A stretch of DNA of 64,000 nucleotides from JANMZO01 sp963763135. GTDB taxonomy: Bacteria; Actinomycetota; Acidimicrobiia; Acidimicrobiales; JANYDT01. The notes under the pieces are model-generated. The model did not search any database and was not told the origin of the DNA. It saw nothing but the letters and a program-made list of their open reading frames with translations. The DNA lies in assembly GCA_963763135.1 (NCBI GenBank), contig CAVXNJ010000011.1:62001-126000 (forward strand). The letters run 5' to 3'. Positions 34,268 to 43,647 of this stretch are shown one piece after another. Position 1 is the stretch's first letter; each line of letters starts with the position of its first letter. A program made the translations under genes and the position numbers.

Positions 34268-35503
34268 TCAGGCGTTGATGAGCAGGGCGCGGAGGTGGCC
34301 GTCGAATGCCTCGGGCGGGGCGTTCTCTGGCCCGGCGAACATGCCTCCCATCATGGCCATCATCAGCGGTTCGTTCATTTGCAGATCGAAGAACTTCGCC
34401 CGCCGAGCGGCACGGTTGTCACAGTCGTCTACGGCCATCGAAGCCATGAACATGGCTGCTTCGCGCAGCCGTCGCATCCGCTCGAACCGTTCTATGCCGT
34501 ACGCGCTGAAATCGGGGGTGTTTGAACCGGCGGCACGGATCGCGTCGCGCACAAGTCGGGCGTCGCGTAATGCAATCGACAGGCCCTGACCGATGATTGG
34601 GCTGTTGTAGCCGGCAGCGTCACCGATCAGTACCAAACCGTCGGCGAATGGCTCGGGTGTCCAGGTGTCGTCGCCCGGGAATGTGGCGAGCGGGCCTATC
34701 GGATTCGACGAGGTCAATCGTTCCCCGAAGGGCAGGCACGCGAAGTTTGCGCTGCGAAGGAACTCGGCCTGTCCTTCGGGTCCGGCGAAACGGTGCTTCT
34801 GTTCCAGGCCCGGGCACAGATAGATCCGCAGCTGCCCGTCGTGCTGACGGAAGCTCGCCATGAACAAGTCGTCGCTCGTGGCGAGGAAGTCGTGGTCGAT
34901 CGCGAGGTCGTCGAGACCGTCGACCAGCAGGCCCGCGATCATGTGCGTGGCCTCGTGGCACTCGAGCGTGATCCCGGCCTGGCGTCGAACGGTCGAATTC
35001 CGCCCATCGGCACCGATCACCAGGCGCGGTCCGAACTCGACCGTCTCACCCGATGCGAGACGCGCTGTCACCTTCGGCAAGCGGCCAAGCTTCACGACGA
35101 CATCCTTCACCCCTCGTTCGAGCCGAACCCCGCGGTCCCGGGCCGCTCGGGCCAGCGTCGAACACGATTCGGGGTGACGAAGGTTCAACGAACCCGGCGC
35201 CGCCGGATGCATCATTCCGGTCGGGATGCGGTTCGCCAACGACACCTCGGTCGGAACGAGCGCGTCATAATGCACCCAGGTCGGAGTGATCCGCGCATCG
35301 GCATCCAACAGCGTCTGCAACACCCCGAGCTCAGCGGCTTCGGCCACACCCCACGGCTGTATGCTCTCGCCTCGCACCCGGTCCTCGTACTCGAGGCTCG
35401 CCTCCAACACGACGACATCGTGGCCATCGCCGGCGAGGACAACGCCCAGTGCGAGCCCGGCAATGCCGCCCCCGACGATCACATATTCAGCTTCAGATTT
35501 CAT
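34268..35503 (-). CDS. FAD-dependent monooxygenase (PHBH/UbiH family)
   Basis: 411 residues. N-terminal FAD-binding VIVGGGIAGLALG (about 9-21) and VVVLEAS; the second motif VIGADGRNSTVR (about 165) and the GD motif GLVLIGDAAGYNSP (about 295) are all present. Oxidises an aromatic or polyketide-like substrate with NAD(P)H and O2; the substrate is not evident. Single gene convergent to the block on its left. Confidence 0.88.
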   Translation of the reverse strand: MKSEAEYVIVGGGIAGLALGVVLAGDGHDVVVLEASLEYEDRVRGESIQPWGVAEAAELGVLQTLLDADARITPTWVHYDALVPTEVSLANRIPTGMMHPAAPGSLNLRHPESCSTLARAARDRGVRLERGVKDVVVKLGRLPKVTARLASGETVEFGPRLVIGADGRNSTVRRQAGITLECHEATHMIAGLLVDGLDDLAIDHDFLATSDDLFMASFRQHDGQLRIYLCPGLEQKHRFAGPEGQAEFLRSANFACLPFGERLTSSNPIGPLATFPGDDTWTPEPFADGLVLIGDAAGYNSPIIGQGLSIALRDARLVRDAIRAAGSNTPDFSAYGIERFERMRRLREAAMFMASMAVDDCDNRAARRAKFFDLQMNEPLMMAMMGGMFAGPENAPPEAFDGHLRALLINA

Positions 35504-35689
35504 TGCGCAATGACCTCCTTCTCATGACACCGCGATTGGACACGAACCCAAACATCCACAGTTGCACCCCAGCGGGGACGTGGCGTTGAGGCCTGCGCGC
35601 AATCGTCGGTGTACTTCTCCGTTGCATCCGTTCGTCTCGGAGAACGGTTTGGATCACAGAACAAGTAGCTGGACGCGGTCGTGGCGAGG
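35504..35689. other. short intergenic region upstream of the FAD monooxygenase
   Basis: About 190 bases holding the presumed promoter of the leftward monooxygenase gene. Nothing else is recognisable. Confidence 0.35.
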
Positions 35690-35938
35690 TCAGGCGCTCA
35701 GAGCGGCCGTCGGTGTGCGTTCGAGTTCGTTGATGAGGACGTGGGTCGGGAGCTGAAAGGGTGCTGATTCGTCGCTCAGGAGCGCGCCCAGGGTGCCGAA
35801 CACGCACCATCGAATACGCCAGGCGACGTCACCGAAGTCGATGTGGGGCAGCGCGGCTTCGAGGTGGGGGCGGAGGCGTTTGGATACTCGTGCACCTGGT
35901 CGCCCGCCGAGCGACCAGACGAACAATAACGACCGCAA
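35690..35938 (-). pseudogene. possible C-terminal remnant of a TetR-family regulator
   Basis: 82 residues without an HTH: GGRPGARVSKRLRPHLEAALPHIDFGDVAWRIRWCVFGTLGAL resembles the C-terminal dimerisation helices of TetR repressors (P-x-x-x-x-x-D/V-A-x-R-...-G). No N-terminal half is found upstream, where the amidohydrolase gene ends at 35957. Start codon would be TTG. Weak call. Confidence 0.35.
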
Positions 35939-35956
35939 CTTCGGCCCGATGGCGGT

Positions 35957-37666
35957 TCAGTTGTGTCTGTGTTGTGCGCCGCGGACGAGGCGGCCGGGGA
36001 GTGCGCTCGTGGATTGCCCGTCGCGTTGGGTGATATGTCCGCTTACGATCGTGGCCACGTAGCCGTCGGCGTGTTGCACGATACGGCGTCCGCCTGCGGG
36101 CAGATCGCGTACGACGGTTGGCATGCGCTCCTGCAGCCGGTCGTAGTCGATGACGTTGAGGTCCGCCTTGTAGCCGGTAGCGACGCGTCCCCGGTCGCAG
36201 AGTCCGACGGCGTCCGCGGTGGATGAGGTAAGCGCGCGTACGGCTTCGGGGATGGTGAGGCGGGGGCCGCGGGTGCGGTCGCGGGTCCAGTACGACAGCA
36301 TGGTGGTGGGGTAGCTGGCATCACAGATGAGCCCGAGGTGCGCGCCGCCGTCGCCGAGCCCGAGGATGGTGTCAGGGTGGCGGAGCATGTCGTAGCAGGC
36401 GTCGAGCGACGAGGCGGCGTAGTTCTGGAAGGCGTTGAAGAGCAGCTGGGTACCGTCGTGCTTGAGCAGGATGTCGTAGGCGAGTTCGTGTGGCTCTACG
36501 CCGAGCTGTGATGCACGAGCGGCAATGCTGTCCTCGCGACGCGGCTCGTAGCACGGCGGGTCGCCGAGCTCGAATCGGTACTGCCAAGCGCCGATCGGAC
36601 CGTTCGAGGACTCGTCGAGGAGTCGTTGGCGCAGCTCGGGTCGGCGCAGTTCGGCCACCTTCGCAGCGAGTGGGAGCGTGGCGATCGCTAAGTAGGACGG
36701 ACAGGCGGAGAACGGGTTCGCGGTCAGGTCGTGGCCGAGAAGGAGACCGGTCGGGCGGCCGAGCACCTGGGCCTTGATGGGAAGTCCTTCTCGGCTGGCC
36801 TGCTCGGTGAGGTCGAGCAGGCGACGCCAACCGTCGGGCTTGTTGTGCTTCTGATTCACGGTGAAGGACGTGGGGAGGCGGGTCTCGGCGACCAACCGAC
36901 GAATCATCTCGAACTCACCATCGATGTCGGTGAACTCGAAGAAGTCGGACAGCAACTGGAACACGCCACCGCCGGCGTTGCCCATGCCCTGGAGGATGCC
37001 GAGCAGCTCTGCCTCCGCGGCGCGCACCGAGGGGATGGGCTCGCCGGTGATGCTGCGTTGCTGGAGGGCCCGTGAGGTACCGAACCCGAGCGCTCCGGCC
37101 CGGATGGCCTGGGTCGCGAGCTCGGACATGCGTGCGATGTCGTCGGGCGTGGCCTCTTCGCGTGCGATGGCCCGTTCGCCCATGACATACACGCGAAGGG
37201 CCGAGTGGGGGAGCATGGCGGCGATGTCGATGTCGTGCGGGCGACTCTCCACGGCGTCGAGGTACTCGGGGAAACTCTCCCACGTCCACGGCAGACCTTC
37301 CGTCATGACGACTTCGGGGATGTCTTCCACCCCGGCCATGAGCGCAATGAGCCGATCGTGGTCATCGACGCGGCATGGGGCGAAACCGACCCCGCAGTTG
37401 CCGGTGACGATGGTGGTTACGCCATGCTCCGACGACGGCGTCATCCGGCTCTCCCACGTGACCTGCCCGTCGTAGTGGGTGTGCACGTCTACAAAGCCCG
37501 GTGTCACGAGCTTGCCTCGGGCATCGAACTCCTCGACGCCCGCCGGGATATCTCGGCCGATGTCGACGATCTTGCCTTGGTGTACGGCGACGTCGGCGTC
37601 GAACAGCGCGGCACCGGTGCCGTCTGCGATGGTGCCGCCTCGGATCACGAGATCGGGAGTTGCCAT
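35957..37666 (-). CDS. D-aminoacylase-type amidohydrolase
   Basis: 569 residues, amidohydrolase superfamily. Metal ligands in DVHTHYDGQ (about 60-68); GNCGVGFAPC (about 90-99), a typical D-aminoacylase/DHOase-like segment; FTVNQKHN; and late GDGGAHLG (about 435). Hydrolyses an N-acyl-D-amino acid or related amide/cyclic imide. Divergent from the LeuCD-like genes. Substrate uncertain. Confidence 0.85.
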   Translation of the reverse strand: MATPDLVIRGGTIADGTGAALFDADVAVHQGKIVDIGRDIPAGVEEFDARGKLVTPGFVDVHTHYDGQVTWESRMTPSSEHGVTTIVTGNCGVGFAPCRVDDHDRLIALMAGVEDIPEVVMTEGLPWTWESFPEYLDAVESRPHDIDIAAMLPHSALRVYVMGERAIAREEATPDDIARMSELATQAIRAGALGFGTSRALQQRSITGEPIPSVRAAEAELLGILQGMGNAGGGVFQLLSDFFEFTDIDGEFEMIRRLVAETRLPTSFTVNQKHNKPDGWRRLLDLTEQASREGLPIKAQVLGRPTGLLLGHDLTANPFSACPSYLAIATLPLAAKVAELRRPELRQRLLDESSNGPIGAWQYRFELGDPPCYEPRREDSIAARASQLGVEPHELAYDILLKHDGTQLLFNAFQNYAASSLDACYDMLRHPDTILGLGDGGAHLGLICDASYPTTMLSYWTRDRTRGPRLTIPEAVRALTSSTADAVGLCDRGRVATGYKADLNVIDYDRLQERMPTVVRDLPAGGRRIVQHADGYVATIVSGHITQRDGQSTSALPGRLVRGAQHRHN

Positions 37667-37757
37667 GGTGTCTCCTGTGTTCGTCGGACGCTGCGGCTGG
37701 ACTTCCGGGTTGTGTTCGGGGAAGCTGACGGTTCACGTTATCGAGTGGGAGCCGGAA

Positions 37758-39236
37758 ATGGCAATGCATGCGCCGCACGAGTCCGACTACCCGTGGACCG
37801 CTATGAGCGCCCGCACGCTCTACGAGAAGATCTGGGATGCGCATCTGGTCGAGCGGTTGCCCGACGGCACGTGCATCATGGCGGTCGACCGTCAGCTGAT
37901 CTACGAGTACACGAGCGCGCCAGCGTTCAAGATGTTGCGGGAGTCGGGCCGTCGCGTGAGGCGTCCGTCGTCTTCGCTGGCGATGGCCGATCACTCGGTG
38001 CCGACCAAGGGTCGCGATCGGCTCGGCGGGGGGATGCTGCGTCTCCTCGGCGAGTTCCGCGACGAGTGCACGGATGCGGGTATCACCTTGCTCGAACTCG
38101 ACGATCCCCGTCACGGGATCGTTCATGTGGTCGGACCTGAGCAGGGCTTCACCCAGCCGGGTCTGTTGATGGCATGCGCGGACAGTCACACGTCGAGCCA
38201 CGGTGCGCTGGGCGCGTTGGCCTTCGGCGTGGGTTCGTCGGAACTCGCGCACGTGCTGGCGACGCAGACCCTGCTGCAGAAGCCGTCGAAGACGATGCGG
38301 GTCAGCGTGGACGGACCGTTGCCTGCTGGTGTCGGAGCGAAGGACCTGGCGTTGGCGTTGATCGGTCAGTTCGGGGTGCGCGTCGGCGTGGGTTATGCGA
38401 TCGAGTTCGCCGGCTCCGGCGTTGAAGCCCTGGACATGGCGGGTCGGCTCACGTTGTGCAACATGGCGGTCGAGGCCGGTGCGCGCAGTGGGCTGGTTGC
38501 GCCGGACGATGTCACTTTCGACTGGTTGCGAGCCCGGCCGATGGCCCCGTCGGGTGAGGACTGGGATGCCGCGGTCGCGTACTGGCGCACGCTGTCCAGT
38601 GATGCCGGGGCCGTGTTCGACCAGGAGTTGCGCTTCGACGCCACCGATCTGCAACCGCAGGTGACTTGGGGGACATCACCGGAACAGGTCGTTGGTGTCG
38701 GTGGCCGGGTGCCTGATCCGTCCGAGGCGCGCGATGAAGCCGAGGCGACTCGCTGGCGACGGGCGTGTGAGTACATGGACCTGCAACCGGGCATGGCGCT
38801 GGAGGACGTCCGGATCGACCGGGTGTTCATCGGGTCGTGCACGAACTCACGGTTGTCCGACCTCCAGGCCGCGGCCGCGGTGGTGCGGGGCCGGCACCTC
38901 GCCGAGGGCGTACATGGCATGGTCGTTCCCGGATCGGGGCTCATCAAGCAAGCGGCCGAGGACGAAGGCCTGGACCGGGTGTTCGTCGACGCCGGTTTCG
39001 AGTGGCGTGATGCCGGCTGTTCGATGTGTTTCGCCAGCCCGCACGATTCCTTGGCCGCTGGTGAGCGCTGCGCATCGACGTCGAACCGGAACTTCGAGAA
39101 CCGTCAGGGTCTCGGTGGCCGTACCCATCTGGTGAGCCCGGCCATGGCGGCCGCCGCCGGCGTCGCCGGACACTTCGTGGACGTGCGTGCGCTCACGCCT
39201 GTGCCTACGCCTGAGCGGCATGGGGCGCCGTCGTGA
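37758..39236 (+). CDS. 3-isopropylmalate dehydratase large-subunit-like (LeuC family)
   Basis: 492 residues, aconitase superfamily. Begins with TLYEKIWDAHLVE typical of LeuC; [4Fe-4S] ligands in SCTNSR and CSMC (about 350-420), and ADSHTSSHGALGA. ATG at 37758 has GGGAG upstream; ATG at 37803 is an alternative giving the usual LeuC N-terminus. Coupled to the small-subunit gene. Sequence is divergent (SAPAFKMLRESGRR instead of the usual SPQAFEGLR-type motif), so an alkylmalate-type hydratase acting in catabolism is as likely as leucine synthesis. Confidence 0.85.
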   Translation: MAMHAPHESDYPWTAMSARTLYEKIWDAHLVERLPDGTCIMAVDRQLIYEYTSAPAFKMLRESGRRVRRPSSSLAMADHSVPTKGRDRLGGGMLRLLGEFRDECTDAGITLLELDDPRHGIVHVVGPEQGFTQPGLLMACADSHTSSHGALGALAFGVGSSELAHVLATQTLLQKPSKTMRVSVDGPLPAGVGAKDLALALIGQFGVRVGVGYAIEFAGSGVEALDMAGRLTLCNMAVEAGARSGLVAPDDVTFDWLRARPMAPSGEDWDAAVAYWRTLSSDAGAVFDQELRFDATDLQPQVTWGTSPEQVVGVGGRVPDPSEARDEAEATRWRRACEYMDLQPGMALEDVRIDRVFIGSCTNSRLSDLQAAAAVVRGRHLAEGVHGMVVPGSGLIKQAAEDEGLDRVFVDAGFEWRDAGCSMCFASPHDSLAAGERCASTSNRNFENRQGLGGRTHLVSPAMAAAAGVAGHFVDVRALTPVPTPERHGAPS

Positions 39237-39907
39237 GGCGGCCCTTCACCGTGCTGAGCGCCCGCACGGCACCACTGCGATGGGACGACGTGAACACCGA
39301 CGACATCGCGCCGGCGTTCGCATCGATCCCGTTGGCCCGTAGAGGAGATCGGGGCGACCGCGGCGATCAGCCCAAGCGGACCGAGCAGGAGCAGTACCGC
39401 GACAACGCGTTCGCGGCGTACCGGTGGAACGACGACGGGACTCCGCGCGAAGACTTCGTCCTCAACCTCCCTCGCTACGCCGGTGCGCAGATCCTCGTGG
39501 CGGGTAGCAACTTCGGCTGCGGCTCGTCGCGCGAGTCCGCGGTCTGGTGCTTGGAAGCGCTCGGTGTGCGATGCGTGATCGCTCCGTCCTTTGGCGACAT
39601 CTTCTACGGAAACTGCTTCCAGAACGGCCTGCTCGCCGTGCGGCTGGCTGCCGCTGAAATCGAGTCGTTGATGGGCCAGATCGAGACGGTCGGCGATCCC
39701 ATGCTGACGGTCGATCTGCGGTCCCTGACGATCACCGCACCCGACGCGTCCGTGGTGACCTTCGAGGTCGGTGCATACCATCGTGAAGCCCTCCTCGCCG
39801 GACTCGACGAGATCGAACTCACCCTCGGACGCGTTGCCACCATCGAGGCGCACGAGGCCTCGTACTACCGCGACCGCCCTTGGCTGGCGTCGCTTTCCAC
39901 CAACTGA
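39233..39907 (+). CDS. 3-isopropylmalate dehydratase small-subunit-like (LeuD family)
   Basis: 224 residues, aconitase swivel domain: VNTDDIAPA near the N-terminus, GSNFGCGSSRESAVW (about 88-102), and SFGDIFYGNCFQNGLL. GTG start overlapping the LeuC-like stop (GTGA). Partner of the preceding gene in a heterodimeric hydro-lyase. Slightly longer than typical LeuD by a charged loop (RRGDRGDRGDQ). Confidence 0.88.
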   Translation: MRRPFTVLSARTAPLRWDDVNTDDIAPAFASIPLARRGDRGDRGDQPKRTEQEQYRDNAFAAYRWNDDGTPREDFVLNLPRYAGAQILVAGSNFGCGSSRESAVWCLEALGVRCVIAPSFGDIFYGNCFQNGLLAVRLAAAEIESLMGQIETVGDPMLTVDLRSLTITAPDASVVTFEVGAYHREALLAGLDEIELTLGRVATIEAHEASYYRDRPWLASLSTN

Positions 39908-40015
39908 CTTTGACGAACGGCTCCATGTCGTGCTGTGGTTCTGTGTGTTACTCACACGTGACGGGCCGCTGGAGCGTGCCGAGAACCCCCGCGAAGGCGG
40001 AACGGAGGAGACCCG

Positions 40016-42592
40016 ATGTCAGTCGACACGATGCCAGATGTGGACGTAGTGGTGGTGGGTGCCGGGTTCTCCGGCCTGTACCTGCTTCACCGGTTGAGGG
40101 GCCTCGGGCTCTCGGCGACGGTGATGGAAACCGGCAGCGACGTCGGGGGCACCTGGTACTGGAACCGCTACCCGGGCGCCCGATGCGACATCCAGTCCAT
40201 CGACTACTCCTACAGTTTCGACGCGGATCTGGATGAGGAGTGGCGTTGGTCCGAGAAGTACGCGACCCAGCCCGAAATCCTGAAGTACCTGCAGCACGTG
40301 GCCGAGCGGTTCGACCTCCGCAAGGACATCGTGTTCTCCACGAAGGTAGAGGCCGCATCGTGGGATGAGACGACGTCGCTGTGGAACGTTCGCACCGACA
40401 AGGGCGACACCGTCACCTGCCGCTACTACGTCATGGCCACCGGCTGTCTTTCGCTGCCCAAGGCCGCTGACATCCCGGGTGCGGGGAACTTCACGGGCGA
40501 GGTGTACTTCACCAGCCGCTGGCCGCACGAGGGGGTCGACTTCACCGGCAAGCGCGTGGGTGTGATCGGCACCGGTTCTTCGGGCATCCAGTCCATCCCG
40601 ATCATGGCCCGCCAGGCCGCGCAGCTCACGGTGTTCCAGCGCACGCCGAACTTCTCCATCCCGGCCCGAAACGGTGAGATCCCGGCCCCCAAGCTCGAAG
40701 CCATCGCCGGTCGCCGCGCCGAATACCGTCACGAGGCCAAGTGGAGCCGCGGTGGCGTGCCGGCCAAGCCCGTGGAACTCAGCGCGTTGCAGGTGTCGGA
40801 AGAGGAGCGCCGCGCCCGTTACGAGGAAGCATGGGAGGCTGGCGAACTGGCCATCCTCGGAACCTTCAACGACCTCCTCGTGAACCCCGCGGCCAACGAA
40901 ACCCTCGCCGAGTTCATCCGCGAGAAGATCCGCTCGATTGTCAAGGACCCTGATACTGCCGAAGCGCTGTGCCCGAAGGACCATCCGTTCGGAACCAAGC
41001 GACCCTGCCTCGACACGGGCTACTACGAGACGTTCAACCTGCCGCACGTGAAGCTCGTCGACATCCGCAAGCAGCCCATCACCGCCATCACGGCGACGGG
41101 CATCGACACGGCCCAAGGCTCGTTCGAGTTCGACGCCATCGTGTTCGCAACGGGCTTCGATGCGATGACGGGGGCCATCGTGTCGGTCGACATCACGGGT
41201 AAAAACGGCCAGCGTCTGGCCGACAAGTGGGCCCATGGTCCGCGCACATACCTTGGTCTCACGACAGTTGGCTTCCCCAACTTCTTCATGGTCACCGGTC
41301 CCGGCAGCCCCTCCGTGCTGTCGAACATGGCGGTGTCCATCGAGCAGCACGTCGACTGGATCGCCGATTGCCTAAGTGATATGCGCGCTGAGGGTTTCAT
41401 GACGATCGAACCGACGGAACAGGCCGAGGAGGGCTGGGGGCTGCACGTCAACGACTGCGCCAACATCACCCTCTATCCGCAGGCGAACTCTTGGTACATG
41501 GGCGCCAACGTGCCCGGCAAGCCGCGCATGTTCCTGCCCTACGTGGGTGGCGTCGACGGGTACCGCAAGGCGTGCGACGAAGTGCGCGAGCGTAACTACC
41601 TCGGCTTCGAGCTCAAGGGTGACAGCAAGCAGCTGCGCACCGACGGTTTGATTCGGGTGCTGCAGCCCGACGTGGCCATGCTCCTCGAAGTTATGGGCGC
41701 CATGGGCCTGCCCCCGCTCGAATCTATGAGCGCAGATGATGCGCGGGCGTTCTCCAATGCCGGTGCCGCCGTGCGTCCGCCCGGACCGGAAGTGGGGGAG
41801 ATGGTCGACGGTGTGTTTCCCGGTGCGGCCGGTGACCTGAACTTCCGCCTCTACCGTCCGGCCACTCCCGGACCGCATCCCATCGTGGCCTACTTCCACG
41901 GTGGCGGCTGGGTGCTGGGCAGCCACGACTCCGACGATCCGTTCTGCCGCGACCTCTGCAACCGTTCCGACTCGATCATCATCTCGTGCGACTACCGCCA
42001 CGCTCCGGAGGCCCGGTTCCCAGCGGCCCCCGACGACGGGTTCGCCGCAGTGCAGTGGATCGCCGACCACGCTGAATCCCTCGGCGGCATCCCCGGACAA
42101 TTGGCCGTTGCCGGGTGGAGCGCCGGAGCAAACGTGGCTGCGGTGGTCTGCCAGACGGCGCGTGAAGCCGGTGGGCCGCGCATCGTGGGCCAGCTGCTCC
42201 TCACACCGGTCACCGACTGCGACCTGGGCACCGGCTCGTATCACTCGAACGGCGAGGGCCACATCCTCACCGCTTCGCTCATGACGTGGTTTTGGGACCA
42301 TTACGCCGATCCGGCCGAACGCACCCACCCGAAGGCCTCGCCGTTGCGGGCGACCGATCTGTCGAACCTGCCTCCGGCGTTCGTCGTCACCGCCGAGTTC
42401 GACCCGCTGCGCGACGAGGGCATGGCCTACGCGCAGGCCCTGGCCGATGCCGGTGTGCCGTCCACGCACCTGGCCGCTCGCGGGCACATCCACACGTCGG
42501 TCACTGCGGTCGATGTCATCCTCTCGGGTGCGGCCATTCGCGCTCAGATGGCCGACGCACTGCGGTCGTTCTTCGCCAAGGTGTCCGCCTGA
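40016..42592 (+). CDS. Baeyer-Villiger-type flavin monooxygenase fused to alpha/beta-hydrolase esterase
   Basis: 858 residues. 1-540: flavin monooxygenase with FAD motif VVVGAGFSGLYLL, GTWYWNRYPGARCD, NADPH motif GVIGTGSSGIQ, and a BVMO fingerprint reading FTGEVYFTSRWP, in which the usual His (F-x-G-x-x-x-H-x-x-x-W) is Phe. 560-858: HSL-family esterase with oxyanion HGGGW, nucleophile GWSAGAN, acid EFDPLRDEG and His in GHIH. One polypeptide could form an ester from a ketone and hydrolyse it. Preceded by GGAG ribosome site. Confidence 0.9.
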   Translation: MSVDTMPDVDVVVVGAGFSGLYLLHRLRGLGLSATVMETGSDVGGTWYWNRYPGARCDIQSIDYSYSFDADLDEEWRWSEKYATQPEILKYLQHVAERFDLRKDIVFSTKVEAASWDETTSLWNVRTDKGDTVTCRYYVMATGCLSLPKAADIPGAGNFTGEVYFTSRWPHEGVDFTGKRVGVIGTGSSGIQSIPIMARQAAQLTVFQRTPNFSIPARNGEIPAPKLEAIAGRRAEYRHEAKWSRGGVPAKPVELSALQVSEEERRARYEEAWEAGELAILGTFNDLLVNPAANETLAEFIREKIRSIVKDPDTAEALCPKDHPFGTKRPCLDTGYYETFNLPHVKLVDIRKQPITAITATGIDTAQGSFEFDAIVFATGFDAMTGAIVSVDITGKNGQRLADKWAHGPRTYLGLTTVGFPNFFMVTGPGSPSVLSNMAVSIEQHVDWIADCLSDMRAEGFMTIEPTEQAEEGWGLHVNDCANITLYPQANSWYMGANVPGKPRMFLPYVGGVDGYRKACDEVRERNYLGFELKGDSKQLRTDGLIRVLQPDVAMLLEVMGAMGLPPLESMSADDARAFSNAGAAVRPPGPEVGEMVDGVFPGAAGDLNFRLYRPATPGPHPIVAYFHGGGWVLGSHDSDDPFCRDLCNRSDSIIISCDYRHAPEARFPAAPDDGFAAVQWIADHAESLGGIPGQLAVAGWSAGANVAAVVCQTAREAGGPRIVGQLLLTPVTDCDLGTGSYHSNGEGHILTASLMTWFWDHYADPAERTHPKASPLRATDLSNLPPAFVVTAEFDPLRDEGMAYAQALADAGVPSTHLAARGHIHTSVTAVDVILSGAAIRAQMADALRSFFAKVSA

Positions 42593-42610
42593 GGGTCGTA
42601 CGTCCGCTTA

Positions 42611-42656
42611 GAGAGTCCGGCGCGATGTGACCCCAGCGAGTCTGCGCCGCACTCTC
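42611..42656. repeat. imperfect inverted repeat / hairpin, dispersed element copy 1
   Basis: GAGAGTCCGGCGC (42611-42623) and GCGCCGCACTCTC (42644-42656) form a 13-bp stem with one mismatch and a 20-base loop. The segment 42619-42655 is repeated with about 80% identity at 50886-50923. After the BVMO stop, so it may act as a terminator, but the second copy lies in front of a gene. Confidence 0.5.
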
Positions 42657-42741
42657 CAGGATCACGGCGCCGGCTTGTCGCCGTCGGTGGCGTCATCCGA
42701 GGCCAAGTGCTGTGCCGCAACGACGGCAGGGTTGGAAGTCG

Positions 42742-43647
42742 TCACCGCAGCATCAGAGATGTCGATCTTCGGGGGGGGGGGTTGTCTGCTCCTGTGCGGT
42801 GGAGGATGGCCATGGAGTGCTCGTCTCTGAGCAGCATCGCTCCGAGCCAGATAGGCACAATCTGTGACGATGCAAACACCAGCCCCAGCATCACGAGCAG
42901 CAGGCGTGTGATGGCCGTGTCGCTGCGGAGATTGCTCCGCGACCGTTCGGCGAGATCCTTCGCCTCGGTGGCCGTGGTTCTGTAGCGCTCGACGAGTTGC
43001 GACACCTGCGTGAGCTGCCCATCCAGTTGCGTGAGGTTGGTTCTTAGGGTGGAGAGCTGCGACGTCAACTGTGCGCTCGAACGAGTGAGACCGGCGAACT
43101 GACCGGACAGCGTGCGGAGTTCGCCCGGTAGTGGCCGTAGCGCCGAGCGGAGGCCGCGGATGGCCTGGTCGAACGGCTGCTCCGGGTCGTAGTTCGGACC
43201 GAACGGTGCACGCGAGGCGAAGCGCAGCGCGTCGTCGATGGAGTTGGCCACGCTCTCGATCGTGGGAAGCACCGCGTTCACGGAGCTGAGAGCCTTCGGC
43301 AGCGGGCCGGCTATGAAGGCGGTGCTTGCGTCGAGGGCGCCCGTCGAGTCGGAGATGGTCTGCTGCACGGTTGTAAGCGTCGCTGCCACGCCGCGCACCC
43401 CGGACTGGACGGTTGTAACGATCGATGAGGTGACTTCGATCGAATCGACCGCCGCGCCTATCGCTTCGCCTGTCAGTTCGAGGCTGTCGTCGATGCTGTG
43501 CTCGACCTGGCCGAGGACACTCTGCCCGACCCACACGGCGATGAGGCTGACGAGGATTCCGGTCAACCCGATGGCAACCATGGCACGACCCACGGTTGTA
43601 CGTGAAGCCCGCACCCGTTCGAACCGGGCCCAGTCCCAAGCAGCCAT
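42742..43647 (-). CDS. membrane protein with long helical extracytoplasmic region
   Basis: 301 residues: membrane helix near residues 27-48, a long Ser/Thr/Leu-rich helical region (about 50-255), and a second helix near 265-285. Start overlaps the stop of the ABC permease (TGATG). The C-terminus lies on an 11-base G run (42771-42781): one-base slippage there would replace the last 12 residues with a different 30-residue tail. Probable third component of the exporter. Confidence 0.65.
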   Translation of the reverse strand: MAAWDWARFERVRASRTTVGRAMVAIGLTGILVSLIAVWVGQSVLGQVEHSIDDSLELTGEAIGAAVDSIEVTSSIVTTVQSGVRGVAATLTTVQQTISDSTGALDASTAFIAGPLPKALSSVNAVLPTIESVANSIDDALRFASRAPFGPNYDPEQPFDQAIRGLRSALRPLPGELRTLSGQFAGLTRSSAQLTSQLSTLRTNLTQLDGQLTQVSQLVERYRTTATEAKDLAERSRSNLRSDTAITRLLLVMLGLVFASSQIVPIWLGAMLLRDEHSMAILHRTGADNPPPRRSTSLMLR

